From positions 47,250,177 to 47,314,176 of the forward strand of contig NC_079147.1 of the NCBI RefSeq assembly GCF_945859685.1: a stretch of 64,000 nucleotides of DNA, written 5' to 3'. Under the pieces are notes generated by a model. The model worked only from the letters and a program-made list of their open reading frames with translations, was not told the DNA's origin and did no database searches. Both the position numbers and the translations under genes were made by a program. Source of the stretch: Eupeodes corollae. Taxonomy: Eukaryota > Arthropoda > Insecta > Diptera > Syrphidae. Positions 20,179 through 30,913 of this stretch are shown piece by piece (within the stretch, counting starts at the first letter, position 1; each line of letters starts with the position of its first letter).

Positions 20179-20364
20179 ATGATGCATGAAATTTTAAAAA
20201 ATCTTTACCAAAAGATAAGTGAACACCAGTCTATAAAATTCAACTTGGAACTTTTTGCACAGTACGTACAAATAAGTCATGAGGAAATGAAAGCAGTTTT
20301 TCTGGAAGTGGAAATAAATCCTATTCAAGGAAATGTTCAAGATTATCCTAATCAAAATGGATGA
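20179..20364 (+). CDS. Short ORF (61 aa) overlapping the polymerase start, unit C
   Basis: Intact and identical in sequence to unit B. The stop overlaps the polymerase ATG at 20357 by eight bases (ATGGATGA). Function unknown. Confidence 0.5.
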   Translation: MMHEILKNLYQKISEHQSIKFNLELFAQYVQISHEEMKAVFLEVEINPIQGNVQDYPNQNG

Positions 20365-21316
20365 ATTGCAAGAAAGGGATAGTGGATGGGCAGTGATAAG
20401 AATAAAATCAGTGGAAATCAACATCAATAAATACCAGCCATTGAGTGGTTCAAGATATTTATCTTTACCAAGAAATATTGCGGGCAAGAAAGCCATTGTC
20501 AATGTAGAGAACAAATATGAATTTTGTTTAAAATGGGCAATTATATCTGCTCTTCATACAGAGCTTGAGTCACAGGTTGAGAGAACATCTTTCTACTATC
20601 CAGTATCTGATATATCCAGAGATATAATTGTCCTGGACAATATCATTCCGGATTTTACAGGGCTTTCATTTCCCCTTGAACTACCAGAAATAAAAACGTT
20701 TGAAACTAAGAACAACATAAGTATCAACGTTTTTGGAATTTCTGAGGGAGAAAAATCACAAATTGAGGGCCCATATTACATGACAATGCAAGAGAAATAC
20801 AATCATGTTAATCTCTTACTCCACATGAGCGGTGAAGTTACGCACTTTATGTGGATAAAGCATATCAGTCGGTTGATCCCAAGTGAAGTATTGGAAAGTT
20901 CAAGAAGAAGATTATTTTTCTGTAATACTTGCTTGCAGCTTTTTTACAATGACCGCTCATTTGATAAACACAAGGGCGAGTGCAAAAAAATTGTAACAAA
21001 AATGCCAGCAAATGATAACAAGATGATCAAATTTTCAAGCTATGATAAACAAATGATGGTTCCATTTGTAACATACGCTGATTTTGAATGCATCATAAAA
21101 CCGATTGATACATGTTTACCGGACCCGTCAACATCCAACCTGCAAGAACACGTTCCGTGTGCATTTTCATACTACATGAAATGCTCCTTTGATGAAACCG
21201 AAGACTTAATGCGGACTTTTATAGGTAATATTTAATCAACTAAATTCTTATATTTTTTTATTTCTTTTTTCTTTATAGGGGAAAACTGTGCTAGTAAGTT
21301 CATTCACAGTTGTGTA
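20357..21316 (+). pseudogene. Protein-primed polymerase, copy C (exon 1 intact, rest missing)
   Basis: The frame is open from the ATG at 20357 (MDELQERDSGWAVIRIKS start) to the intron at 21225-21278, with no stops. Its amino-acid sequence appears the same as copy D over this exon. It holds the N-terminal domain and exonuclease I motif YADFECI but ends like copy B after ATTCACAGTT, fused to the T module. It could still make a ~290-residue N-terminal fragment, or a longer one if splicing joins it to T sequence; this is untested. Confidence 0.8.
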
Positions 21317-21634
21317 ATGTGTATTTGAAAAAACGCGGCGTCAGTCCTCAGTGGTTTAGTTATTCATTTCAATTTTCATTGTTTCTTCAAACTTCGAGGG
21401 AGTAAGTCGACCCCAACCGCGATTACCTAAATTAAAAGTGCAAAAAAAAATTAGTATAAATTAAAAAAGTGCAAAAAAAGGACCAAAGGATAAAATATTG
21501 GTATGTACATAATTGTGTTTTTCCTGCATAGATAAATAAACTGTAGACAATTTAGTGTGTGAAAAAAAAATCCAAGCTAGGTATTTTGCTCTAATAAAAA
21601 AAAATCGTCATCTACTCGGCATTTCGTTTTCCAG
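21317..21634 (+). promoter_or_regulatory. T module 5' region, unit C
   Basis: Copy of 17384-17700, with the same GCGTCAGTCCTCAGTGG motif and terminal TTTTCCAG acceptor-like site. Confidence 0.4.
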
Positions 21635-22122
21635 TGACAGAAAATACAAGCAATATTGGAGCATTCCTGCTTATACCAACCCTCCTAATGGTTTCAACTA
21701 TAAGATTGAGAGGAGTAAATAAAAAAGTTTGGCGACCATCGAAATCGGAGGTAAGGGAGAGCTTCATCACTCATGTATACAGTGATGCTGAAGTCGATCA
21801 ATCCATTTCCTTGAGGCGGGAGAAACTTCAAGAACTTGGTCTAACACTGCAGCCTTATATTTTGATTGTAGGTACGTCTCTTGACAAAATTAAAAGCTAT
21901 TTTGTAGTTATAAATGAGATAAAGTATGTTTTTAATTCCATTATTGAAGCGGTAGATATATGCTTCAAAATTATATTTATGATAAACGCAGAATATCCAG
22001 CGGAATCCAAATCTACATGGATGTTTATTCCAAAAGCTTTTTTTAAATTATCAACAACTTTCGATAAAGAGTCCACCGCCGCCAACACCATGCTCGCCCA
22101 ATTGGGAATCGACGAACAATAA
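21635..22122 (+). CDS. T protein, unit C
   Basis: Full copy of the unit B frame with only a few replacements (for example Phe/Val after KK near residue 32 and Glu/Lys near 63). Conserved blocks and stop are unchanged. As in unit B, the frame opens directly after an acceptor-like AG, so an upstream exon is likely. Function unknown. Confidence 0.55.
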
Positions 22123-22149
22123 GACAAACTCCGTTTGTTTCTTACATTT

Positions 22150-23556
22150 AAAGAAAATAACAATTCGAAAAACACCACGTCGAACGAGAACGGCAGCAGC
22201 GACGACGACGATCGGTGCAATTTTCTCCTCTAGTTAGTTTAGTTGCATATAAGAAGCAAGCGAAGAAGCACGCTACAGTGAGAACAAACAAACGTAAAAA
22301 TAATATTTGGAAATTAAAACATACGTTGGATTTTCGGAATATTTGTTAATTTCCATCAATTTTTGAAAATTATTCAGCACTTTGTTAACTAAGCACTCTC
22401 TTTACGAGCTCAACGTTTCTAAAACAAAATCCCCTAAAATAAAAGGTTGAATTCAATGTTATGTTGGCAAGTATGTAGTCAATTTAGACTGAAAGAAAAT
22501 TTCGTTGTTACCGAGCACAGTTTGTTACGATAATTAAGAAGCCAACATGTATTTTGAAGAAGAATATTCCAATAGGGGCTAACGAAATAATCAATTTCAA
22601 ACCATCAAAAAAATATCTGAGCTGAATGCAAACATTAAATACACAGCTTGTTACGATAATTAAGAATCCAACATGTATTTTGAAGAAGAATAGTCCAATA
22701 TTGGGTAACGAAAAAAGCAATTTTAAACCATCCAAAAAAATATCTGAACGCGTTGGCAAGATCGCATTGTCGCAGATCTTGGAGAGTTTGTAGTTCGTAA
22801 AAACAAAGAAAAAAATGTATACATTTTTCTGGTCCTGGGGACCAACCTCTGCCCTGAGTTGGGCCACACAGATTGGACACACGATTCTTTAGTTTGAAAG
22901 TAATTTGTAATTTATTTATTTCTAAGGACTTTTCTACCTCAGAGATGTTCCCAACTGTTGGTAAGCACCATGACAACAATTGGGGGAGTTGGCTATGTCT
23001 TAGAGATTGTAAGTCAAATCGGTTCATCCCATGAATTAAAATTTATGAAAAGTAAATAATAATCCAATGTTTTTCTTTGTATGGTATATGCGTACAAGGA
23101 ATAAGTATATAGATATGAACCAATATAAGAGTTCGATACTTAGAAATGTCTGGTAGTTTACTTGAGACCACAGTAGCGTTTGCAAGATAAAGAAAAAAAT
23201 GGAAATTGTGAACGATGAAGAGTACCATAGAAGATTCCAGGGCATTGAGGAACTATATTTGTACTGTCCAAATATCAACCAAGAAAGAGTGGATTTGGGA
23301 CCAACTTATCGGTACGAAGAATCACTTTTTAACCCATTCACTAGACATGCTACAATAAAGCAGCTAGAAAACGAATATGGACCAAACTATTTTGATCCTG
23401 AGGAACTCTTCGGCGATGAGGAATACAAAACAAATACGCTTCTGGAGAAAGTATTGCTGGCAAAGTTTCGTCCAAAAAGGAAAGAAATTCCAGATCCTTT
23501 ATTGGATGCAAAGCGGTTGACAGCTAGAAAATATTTTAAAGGAGAAAATAGTAAGT
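22150..23556 (+). repeat. Third, partial tandem unit (X-G only)
   Basis: Follows units B and C from AAAGAAAATAACAATTCG to GGAGAAAATA in the G gene. At about 23557 it switches to the Y module (ACAGTCTGTAGATATG). The switch point is one base-level junction, a recombination breakpoint between the X-type and Y-type versions of the locus. Confidence 0.9.
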
Positions 23557-23567
23557 ACAGTCTGTAG
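23199..23567 (+). CDS. G protein, third unit (C-terminus altered at junction)
   Basis: 122-residue version of the G protein. Residues 1-116 match unit C with few changes; the last few residues (NSKYSL) and the stop come from the junction with the Y module. A GTAAGT-like donor at the junction (AAATAGTAAGT) could allow splicing. Function unknown. Confidence 0.55.
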   Translation: MEIVNDEEYHRRFQGIEELYLYCPNINQERVDLGPTYRYEESLFNPFTRHATIKQLENEYGPNYFDPEELFGDEEYKTNTLLEKVLLAKFRPKRKEIPDPLLDAKRLTARKYFKGENSKYSL

Positions 23568-24571
23568 ATATGCATATGTTGTTATTATTGCTTACTACTC
23601 TACTCGTTGTTAATCTTGTTGTCGTAGGTTCGTGTTCGGTCAGTGCGTGGTAATTTACTTTCGTTTCGATGGTGCGGTATATTTTATTATTAAATAATTA
23701 AATTCAGTGAATTAAATCAGGTAGTTATTTTATTCATGTTGAATGATTAATGAGAAAATGTATGCATATTTGTGTTTACGAAGTGAGCGCGCGCGCATTC
23801 GGTTCCGGAATTAATTTTGTACGCGATCGCGGTATGTGCTGAGTTGTGTGAGTGCATTTTTGTTTGTTTGTTTGATATTTTAAAATATATTTTGATTATT
23901 ATTTGGCTGTCGATGCCTATTTTATTAATATAAAATCAAATTAACATATTCATATTGCACAAGTAGAATAAGTCAATCACTCTCGACCATTAGGGAAGAA
24001 AGGTTTGTTCACACCAGATTCAGGAGAATAAATGTGGGTTTTTTTCTATCCCTTTTCCCATAGAAAAGTTACCGTCTTTTATTTCGATCGGACTTTATAA
24101 TGGTGCGGAACATTATGGAAGTAATCCTATATACCCCCACCAAGCCATGTGCAAAGAATATGTTGACGATCCAATAAGTTTTAAAGAATCAAGCATTATA
24201 AACAACTTACAAAATGATTTGTCATTTTCATAAAATAAAGTTTGCTAGTTAGCATTCAACACTTAAACAACAAGGAACTTCAAAAATGGACTCTGTCAAA
24301 ATAATAAAAGATATTTTCGATTTTTTAAAAACAATGAGGAATCAATATTGGATGAACACTATGAAGAATATACTAACTGTATTTCAATGGTAAGTAAATT
24401 TAAAAATACTACATACACATACAAGTTATTGGTTTTCTTTGTATGGTATATGCGTGTAAGGAGAAGGTTTAGAGATATGATCCAATATAAATAGGCTCGG
24501 CACTTTCAAATGGTTAGAAGTTTACTTGGGATCACAGTAACGTTTGCTACAACAAAGAAAAAGAAAAAAAA

Positions 24572-24897
24572 ATGGAAATTGTGATCTATGACGAGTACCA
24601 TACAAGATTCCAGGGAATTGAGAATCCAGATTTGTACCGTCCAAATCGCAACCAGAAAAGAGTGCACTTTTTAACCCCTTCATTGGACATGCTACCATAA
24701 AGCAGCCTAGGGGACGAATATGAACCAAACAATTTTGATCCTGAGGAACTCTTCGGCGATGAGGAATACAAATCAAATACGCTTCTGGAGAAAGTAATGC
24801 TGGCAAGTTTCGTCCAAAAAGGAAAGAAATTCCAGATCCTTTATTGGATGCAAAGCGGTTGACAGCTAGAAAATATTTTAAAGGAGAAAATACCTAG
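24572..24897 (+). pseudogene. Decayed G protein gene, copy D
   Basis: Shares the same internal loss and shifts as copy A (6502-6835). TATA-like box CCAATATAAATAGG at about 24483. Confidence 0.8.
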
Positions 24898-25092
24898 GAT
24901 ATGATATAGAAAATACAAAAATTATAATACACATTTGTAAATAAAAGACAAAAAATGATCACGAAACCAAAGTGCTAACAGTTTATAAGGAGAACGTAAA
25001 TAAGGAATTCATTTAAAAATTGTGTAATTTCCCTCTCAGTTCAAAATAAAAATGAACTGGATGCTAAGATATTTCTTAATTACAATAAAGCA

Positions 25093-25269
25093 ATGATGCA
25101 TGAAATTCTTTACCAAAAAATAAGTGAACACCAGTCTATAAAATTCAACTTGGAACTTTTTGCACAATACGTACAAATAAGTCATGAGGAAATGAAAGCA
25201 GTTTTTCTGGAAGTGGAAATAAATCCTATTCAAGGAAATGTTCAAGATTATCCTAATCAAAATGGATGA
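25093..25269 (+). CDS. Short ORF (58 aa) overlapping the polymerase start, copy D
   Basis: Open frame from ATGATG to the TGA of ATGGATGA; it lacks three residues near the start relative to units B and C. The polymerase start at 25262 overlaps it by eight bases. Preservation of the frame in three of four copies supports it as a real small gene or conserved leader. Confidence 0.5.
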   Translation: MMHEILYQKISEHQSIKFNLELFAQYVQISHEEMKAVFLEVEINPIQGNVQDYPNQNG

Positions 25270-28200
25270 ATTGCAAGAAAGGGATAGTGGATGGGCAGTG
25301 ATAAGAATAAAATCAGTGGAAATCAACATCAATAAATACCAGCCATTGAGTGGTTCAAGATATTTATCTTTACCAAGAAATATTGCGGGCAAGAAAGCCA
25401 TTGTCAATGTAGAGAACAAATATGAATTTTGTTTAAAATGGGCAATTATATCTGCTCTTCATACAGAGCTTGAGTCACAGGTTGAGAGAACATCTTTCTA
25501 CTATCCAGTATCTGATATATCCAGAGATATAATTGTCCTGGACAATATCATTCCGGATTTTACAGGGCTTTCATTTCCCCTTGAACTACCAGAAATAAAA
25601 ACGTTTGAAACTAAGAACAACATAAGTATCAACGTTTTTGGAATTTCTGAGGGAGAAAAATCACAAATTGAGGGCCCATATTACATGACAATGCAAGAGA
25701 AATACAATCATGTTAATCTCTTACTCCACATGAGCGGTGAAGTTACGCACTTTATGTGGATAAAGCATATCAGTCGGTTGATCCCAAGTGAAGTATTGGA
25801 AAGTTCAAGAAGAAGATTATTTTTCTGTAATACTTGCTTGCAGCTTTTTTACAATGACCGCTCATTTGATAAACACAAGGGCGAGTGCAAAAAAATTGTA
25901 ACAAAAATGCCAGCAAATGATAACAAGATGATCAAATTTTCAAGCTATGATAAACAAATGATGGTTCCATTTGTAACATACGCTGATTTTGAATGCATCA
26001 TAAAACCGATTGATACATGTTTACCGGACCCGTCAACATCCAACCTGCAAGAACACGTTCCGTGTGCATTTTCATACTACATGAAATGCTCCTTTGATGA
26101 AACCGAAGACTTAATGCGGACTTTTATAGGTAATATTTAATCAACTAAATTCTTATATTTTTTTATTTCTTTTTTCTTTATAGGGGAAAACTGTGCTAGT
26201 AAGTTCATTCACAGTTTAGTTGGAGATACAATTCATCAATACAATAAGCATATTAAAACCGTGACACCGATGAAACCTCTCTCAGCGATGCAGGCATCTT
26301 GCTTTGAGAAGGCAACAATATGCATAATATGCCGCAACAAAATCAACATACTACTAGGAGAAATAAAGGTAAGGGATCATTGTCACTTAACAGGTGAATA
26401 TAGGGGGGCAGCCCATAATCTTTGTAACCTTAAGTATAAGATGCCAACATTTTTTCCAATTTTGTTTCATAATTTATCTGGTTATGATGCACATTTATTT
26501 TTCAAATCGCTTCGAGAAATCGATGGTGAAATTAAAGTGATACCACTTAATAAAGAAAAATATGTTTCTTTTTCTAAGAAAATTTCTATTGATGAAAAAC
26601 ATTCAATGGAACTTAGTTTCTTAGACTCTTTTCGCTTTTTGGGTGATAGCATAGATAGTTTAGCTAGGAACTTAGTTTCTTCAGACTTTACAATAACCCG
26701 AAAATGCTTTGAAACAGAGCAAAGCTTGGAATTAGTTAAGAGAAAAGGAGTGTTTCCATATGATTTTACGGATTCTTGGCAAAAAATGTCTGAGCCATGT
26801 CTTCCTGAAAGAGTGAAGTTTTTCAACAAACTCACGAATGAGGAATGTTCATTCGAGGATTATCAGTTGGCCATAAATATATGGAATCATTTTAACTGTA
26901 ATAATCTAAAAAATTATATTGAAATATACTTAAAAAGTGATGTTGTATTGTTAGCTGACATTTTTGAAAATTTCAGAAAAGTCTGTAAACATAGATAATC
27001 TCTAGATCCTTGTCACTACTATACAGCGCCTGGTTTATCTTGGGATGCTATGTTAAAAGTGACAAAAGTGGAACTGGAACTCTTGACTGACATTGAAATG
27101 TACAATTTCTTTCAAAAAGGGATAAGAGGTGGTCTTACCCAATGCAGTCATAGATATTCCAGAGCCAATAATAAATTTGTTGAGTCCTATGACTCTGAAA
27201 AACCATCTTCAAACTTGGTTTATTTAGATGCCAATAATTTATGTGGATGGGCAATGTCTCAGAATCTTCCTTGTGGAGGTTTTGAATGGCAGAATCCACA
27301 AGATTTTTCTCTGACACATATAGAAAGTCTAAATGATATAAATGTTGGATATGTTTTAGAAGTTGATTTAGAATATCCCGAACATCTTCATGATATTCAT
27401 AATGATTTGCCTTTTTGCCCAGAAAATATAGCAATACCAGGCTCTAAATTCAAGAAATTGGTGGCAAGTTTTTTACCAAAAGTGAACTATGTTATTCACC
27501 TAGAGAGTTTAAAGCAAGCTCTGAAACATGGTTTGATTTTAAAAAAAGTCCATCGTGTGATTAAATTTAGACAATCAAAATGGCTAGAACAATATATTTC
27601 CCTTAATACCGAACTTAGAAAGAAAGCTAAAACTGATTTTCAGAAAAGGTTTTTCAAGCTAATGAATCTTTCTATTTACGGAAAAACAATGGAAAATATT
27701 GAGAAGCGTACTGATGTTAAAATTGTTACACGATGGGAAAATAAAAGAAAATCACTGGGTGCTAGAGGTTGGATTGCGAGACCAAACTTCCATAGTTCCA
27801 TACAATTTGCCCATGAAGATGATCGAGTATGTAACCCATTGTTGGCTATACAGATGAGTAAATGTAATGTTACACTTAACAAACCGATTTATCTAGGTTT
27901 CATAGTACTTGAGCTCTCAAAAATTCTTATGTATGAATTCCACTATGACTATATCAAACCAAAATGTCATGAACATGCTCTTCTCAACTATATGGATACT
28001 GATTCCTTTATTTATAATATAAAATGTGAAGGCTTTTATTCTGATATTTTGGATGATATACCATTAAGGTTTAATACATATGACTTCGATCCCAATAACC
28101 AACATATTATCCTAGGATGAATAACAAAGCTTGAGGTATGTTTGAAGACGAGACCTGTGGGAAAAAAAGTTAGAACTGGTTGGTTTGGGAGCTAAAATGA

Positions 28201-28507
28201 AATGTACTCTTTCACCGTACAAAATGCAAAATCTGTCCAGAAAGTGAAAGGAGTCAAAAGAACTGTCACCAAACGATTACGAATAAATGACTATAAAAGA
28301 TGTTCATTCAATAAAAATGAAAGATATGAAAAAAAGTTTACTTTTAGGAGTAAATTACACACAATTTACACCCAAAATTTAAACAAGTTGGCTCTAAGTT
28401 TTAAGGACACAAAAAGATATATATGTTTAGATAACTTCATGTCGCAATATATTAAAAATAAAATGTTAAGTATTTTAGCAGAAAAAACATTAAACAATAC
28501 CAATTAA
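25262..28507 (+). pseudogene. Protein-primed family B DNA polymerase, copy D (nearly full length, few breaks)
   Basis: The best preserved copy, about 1,060 codons, normal for Polinton polymerases. Exon 1 is 25262-26129; a 54-bp GT..AG intron at 26130-26183 precedes the long second exon. Features in order: exonuclease I YADFECI, zinc-binding C-x2-C ... DHCHLTGEYRGAAHNLC, FGYDAHLFF, YLKSDVVLLADIF, palm motif A YLDANNLCGWAM (~27225), motif B (~27658), motif C YMDTDSF (~27990), C-terminal KGVKRTVTKR and LALSFKDTKRY blocks. Breaks seen: a nonsense codon at 26996-26998 and at least two small frameshifts at 28100-28200. The catalytic residues visible are unchanged, but as it stands no full-length enzyme can be made. 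Confidence 0.88.
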
Positions 28508-28583
28508 ATTGAGATTACTTCAAAAGTATGCGAAAATTTTCCTATAGCTCAAAGCGTTCAGGTTTTGTACGAGAACATACAAA

Positions 28584-28832
28584 TCATCCACGTTTTATTC
28601 TCGAACACAAGAGAAGCAGACGCCTAAAGTTGAAGAACCTTCTCAAACATTTTCTTCTTCTTTTCTTGCGATACATTAATGATTGTTGTCGATGAACAAA
28701 AATGCCAGTATTTTTAAGTTTGGGGGCTTCAACCATGATTTTGTTGACAGTGTTGGTGTTATCAAACTTCAGAACCATTGTAGTTTTTTTTGTTTTGCGG
28801 TTAGTGAATTCTTGTGAATTTTGTATATTCAA
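28584..28832 (-). mobile_element. Possible LINE ORF1-like fragment
   Basis: An 82-codon minus-strand frame with KKTTMVLKFDNTNTVNKIM and APKLKNTGIFVHR, then a basic run. This resembles the short basic segment of insect LINE ORF1/FP-type proteins. The piece is too short for a firm call. Confidence 0.3.
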
Positions 28833-29017
28833 AACCGTATTTTCGTTGAGACCAAGAAGGCCTTTTTACATGAAATATCGGCAGGTTTAGTGTTAATATT
28901 TTGACGTTGCATTATCAAAAATATCATTCACTCTAAACAATTTATTTAATATGCGAAATTATTTAAGCAGGGAACCGATGATGAGGACATGCTATCTATT
29001 AACTCAAAAATAACATT

Positions 29018-29362
29018 TTGGCAAAACGTATTTACGATGCATTAATATTCTATTGGAAAGGTAACGAAATTGCATTGACACTTGCATTTTCGGGAATTGC
29101 TGCTACATTATTAGAAGGTGGTCGGACCGCACACTCTGCATTAAAATTGCCATTGAATGTACGGGTGATTGAAACTCCAACTTGCAATATATCGAGAAAT
29201 TCTGCTATAGCAAAAGTTCTGCGATTAACGTCAATTATTTTATGGGATGATTGCACAATAGTGAATAATAAATCAATAGAAGTATTTAATGGAACAATGC
29301 AAGATTTACTCGGTAATCAAATTGCTTTTCGGTGCGTCATTCCTCGATTAAGTCGTGCTTAG
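29018..29362 (+). mobile_element. Helitron helicase (PIF1-like) fragment
   Basis: The frame contains LTLAFSGIAATLLEGGRTAH, LKLPLNV, NISRNSAIAKVLRLTSIILW and a degenerate DEA-box position (WDDC where WDEA is usual), then FNGTMQDLLGN. This is the motif Ia-II region of the PIF1 family helicase of Helitron RepHel proteins. Walker A is not recognisable upstream, and the reading ends with a deletion that joins GNQ to VIPR text. Helitrons are rolling-circle transposons. A C-terminal Helitron helicase piece of the same orientation lies at 44324-44640. Confidence 0.7.
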
Positions 29363-29428
29363 TAAGATAAACGCCTGTTCTAAGTTATTAGTTCTTTGGA
29401 GATATAGGTTCAACTATTCAACCATTTA

Positions 29429-29674
29429 TTGTATGTAGGTGGTCAAGATGACTACAGTATTCATGAATATTATGTTTATTTAGGCAAAACATTGTTTTTT
29501 AATAGTTTGTTGGAAGTGAAAGTCTCAATTACGGATGCGCTGGAGAGTTTTGCATTGAGGATTCCATCAATTCAAACATTTGTTGTTGTAAATGTTGATA
29601 TTGAGTTGTGGATTGTATTTATTCAAAATGAAGTTGATCAAAGATTATTTTATTATAAAATTTACAATGAATAG
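29429..29674 (+). pseudogene. T-like domain fragment, tandem unit 1
   Basis: VGGQDDYSIHEYYVYLGKTL followed by FFNSLLE and, later, LWIVFIQ matches T protein spacing (VG...YFVV...FNSIIEA...WMFI). A one-base shift just upstream separates it from QPFIV, which matches the T block QPYILIVG. Identity is weak, so homology is tentative. Confidence 0.4.
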
Positions 29675-29883
29675 AAATTTCAGAGTAGATTATTGTAATA
29701 TTCGTTGGCTAAGGCTGTTCAAGCACAAAAGTCGAGCTAAGTTATTTCTTGCACTCCAACATCACTTCAAGAGAAATGTAACTCATGATATTGTAGAATT
29801 AAAAATATTATAGTAAGCTGGACTAAAACTGAGCGCACGATGTCCAGATGCATGTTTGAAGACATTTTGATCATCGAAAAGGG

Positions 29884-29970
29884 AGATTAACTAACTTTAG
29901 CAATGCGGAGGGATTCGCATACATAAAAACGTACTTAAAACAGGCCCATTTCAGGCTAGGAAAAAAGTAA
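29884..29970 (+). pseudogene. DUF4806 C-terminal fragment, tandem unit 1
   Basis: The codons for LTNFSNAEGFAYIKTYLKQ and HFRLGKK plus a stop match the C-terminal DUF4806 block YSDIDAANFFKTYLKQARFRM of 5225-5484. No upstream DUF4806 core is readable. Confidence 0.55.
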
Positions 29971-30346
29971 GTGATTTTACCATAATTTCTTTTTATATAT
30001 AAGAAATCCGGTCTAAGTTAAGTTTTAGGCAACCAAGAAGAGCGTTGTTGTCAAATTCATAGTTTCAAGTTCACAGTAGTCATTCTTGTTCCGAAGAGAT
30101 TTTAATACGAGTTATCCTGATAGAATTAGACATCTAAACAGGAGCTGGTTAAAAAGAAAAAACTTTTGTTTATGTGAAAATAGGCTGAAGGAAGCGATTT
30201 TAAAATCGCAAAATAACAAGGGCAACAAACCGAAGGATATTCATACCAATGCCATTAATTTTCAAGGATTCCATCAATTCAATCATATGTCAATAAAAGT
30301 GAACTGGTAAACAAATATAACATGGGTACAACTATTCAACCATTTA

Positions 30347-30682
30347 TTGTATGTAGGTGGTCAAGATGACTACAGTATTCATGAATATTATGTTTATTTA
30401 GGCAAAACATTGTTTTTTAATAGTTTGTTGGAAGTGAAAGTCTCAATTACGGATGCGCTGGAGAGTTTTGCATTGAGGATTCCATCAATTCAAACATTTG
30501 TTGTTGTAAATGTTGACATTGAGTTGTGGATTGTATTTATTCAAAATGAAGTTGGTGTAATTTGTAAACAATTATTGATCAAAGATTATTTTATTATAAA
30601 ATTTACAATGAATAGAAATTTCAGAGTAGATTATTGTAATATTCGTTGGCTAAGGCTGTTCAAGCATAAAAGCCGAGCTTAG
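30347..30682 (+). pseudogene. T-like domain fragment, tandem unit 2
   Basis: Second copy of 29429-29674, with a 21-bp in-frame difference after VFIQNEV that keeps the frame open longer (to codon 111). It is otherwise the same sequence. Confidence 0.4.
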
Positions 30683-30826
30683 TTATTTCTTGCACTCCAA
30701 CATCACTTCAAGAAAAGTGTAACTCAAGATATTGTAGAATTAAAAATCCTATAGTAAGCTGGATTAAAACTGTGCGAACGATGTCCAGATGCATGTTTGA
30801 AGACATTTTGATCATCGAAAAGGAAG

Positions 30827-30913
30827 AGATTAACTAACTTTAGCAATGCGGAGGGATTCGCATACATAAAAACGTACTTAAAACAGGCCCGTTTCAGGCT
30901 GGGAAAAAAGTAA
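30827..30913 (+). pseudogene. DUF4806 C-terminal fragment, tandem unit 2
   Basis: Second copy of 29884-29970, one or two substitutions apart (QARFRLGKK instead of QAHFRLGKK). Confidence 0.55.

Larger units (their letters stand above)
18216..22149 (+). repeat. Tandem unit C (3934 bp)
   Basis: Same order as unit B: X module, G gene, MITE, short ORF, polymerase N-terminus, T module. Offset from unit B is 3.90-3.93 kb depending on small indels; offset to the third partial unit is 3933 bp. Its left part follows unit B while its polymerase part follows copy D, showing a mosaic origin. Confidence 0.9.
23557..25386 (+). repeat. Duplicated Y-G-polymerase start module, copy D
   Basis: Partner of 5487-7316 at offset 18,070 bp, differing by scattered substitutions. 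In contrast to copy A it continues without interruption into the polymerase. The two possible short exons lie at 24064-24233 and 24286-24389. Confidence 0.9.

Noticed and set aside
13876..23556. The tandem array as a CRISPR- or satellite-like regular array
   Set aside because: The repeat unit is nearly 4 kb with genes and no short repeat-spacer structure.
26482..27882. Minus-strand frames of 68-117 codons within polymerase copy D (and the same in copy A)
   Set aside because: Antisense shadows that mirror the polymerase frame in both copies.
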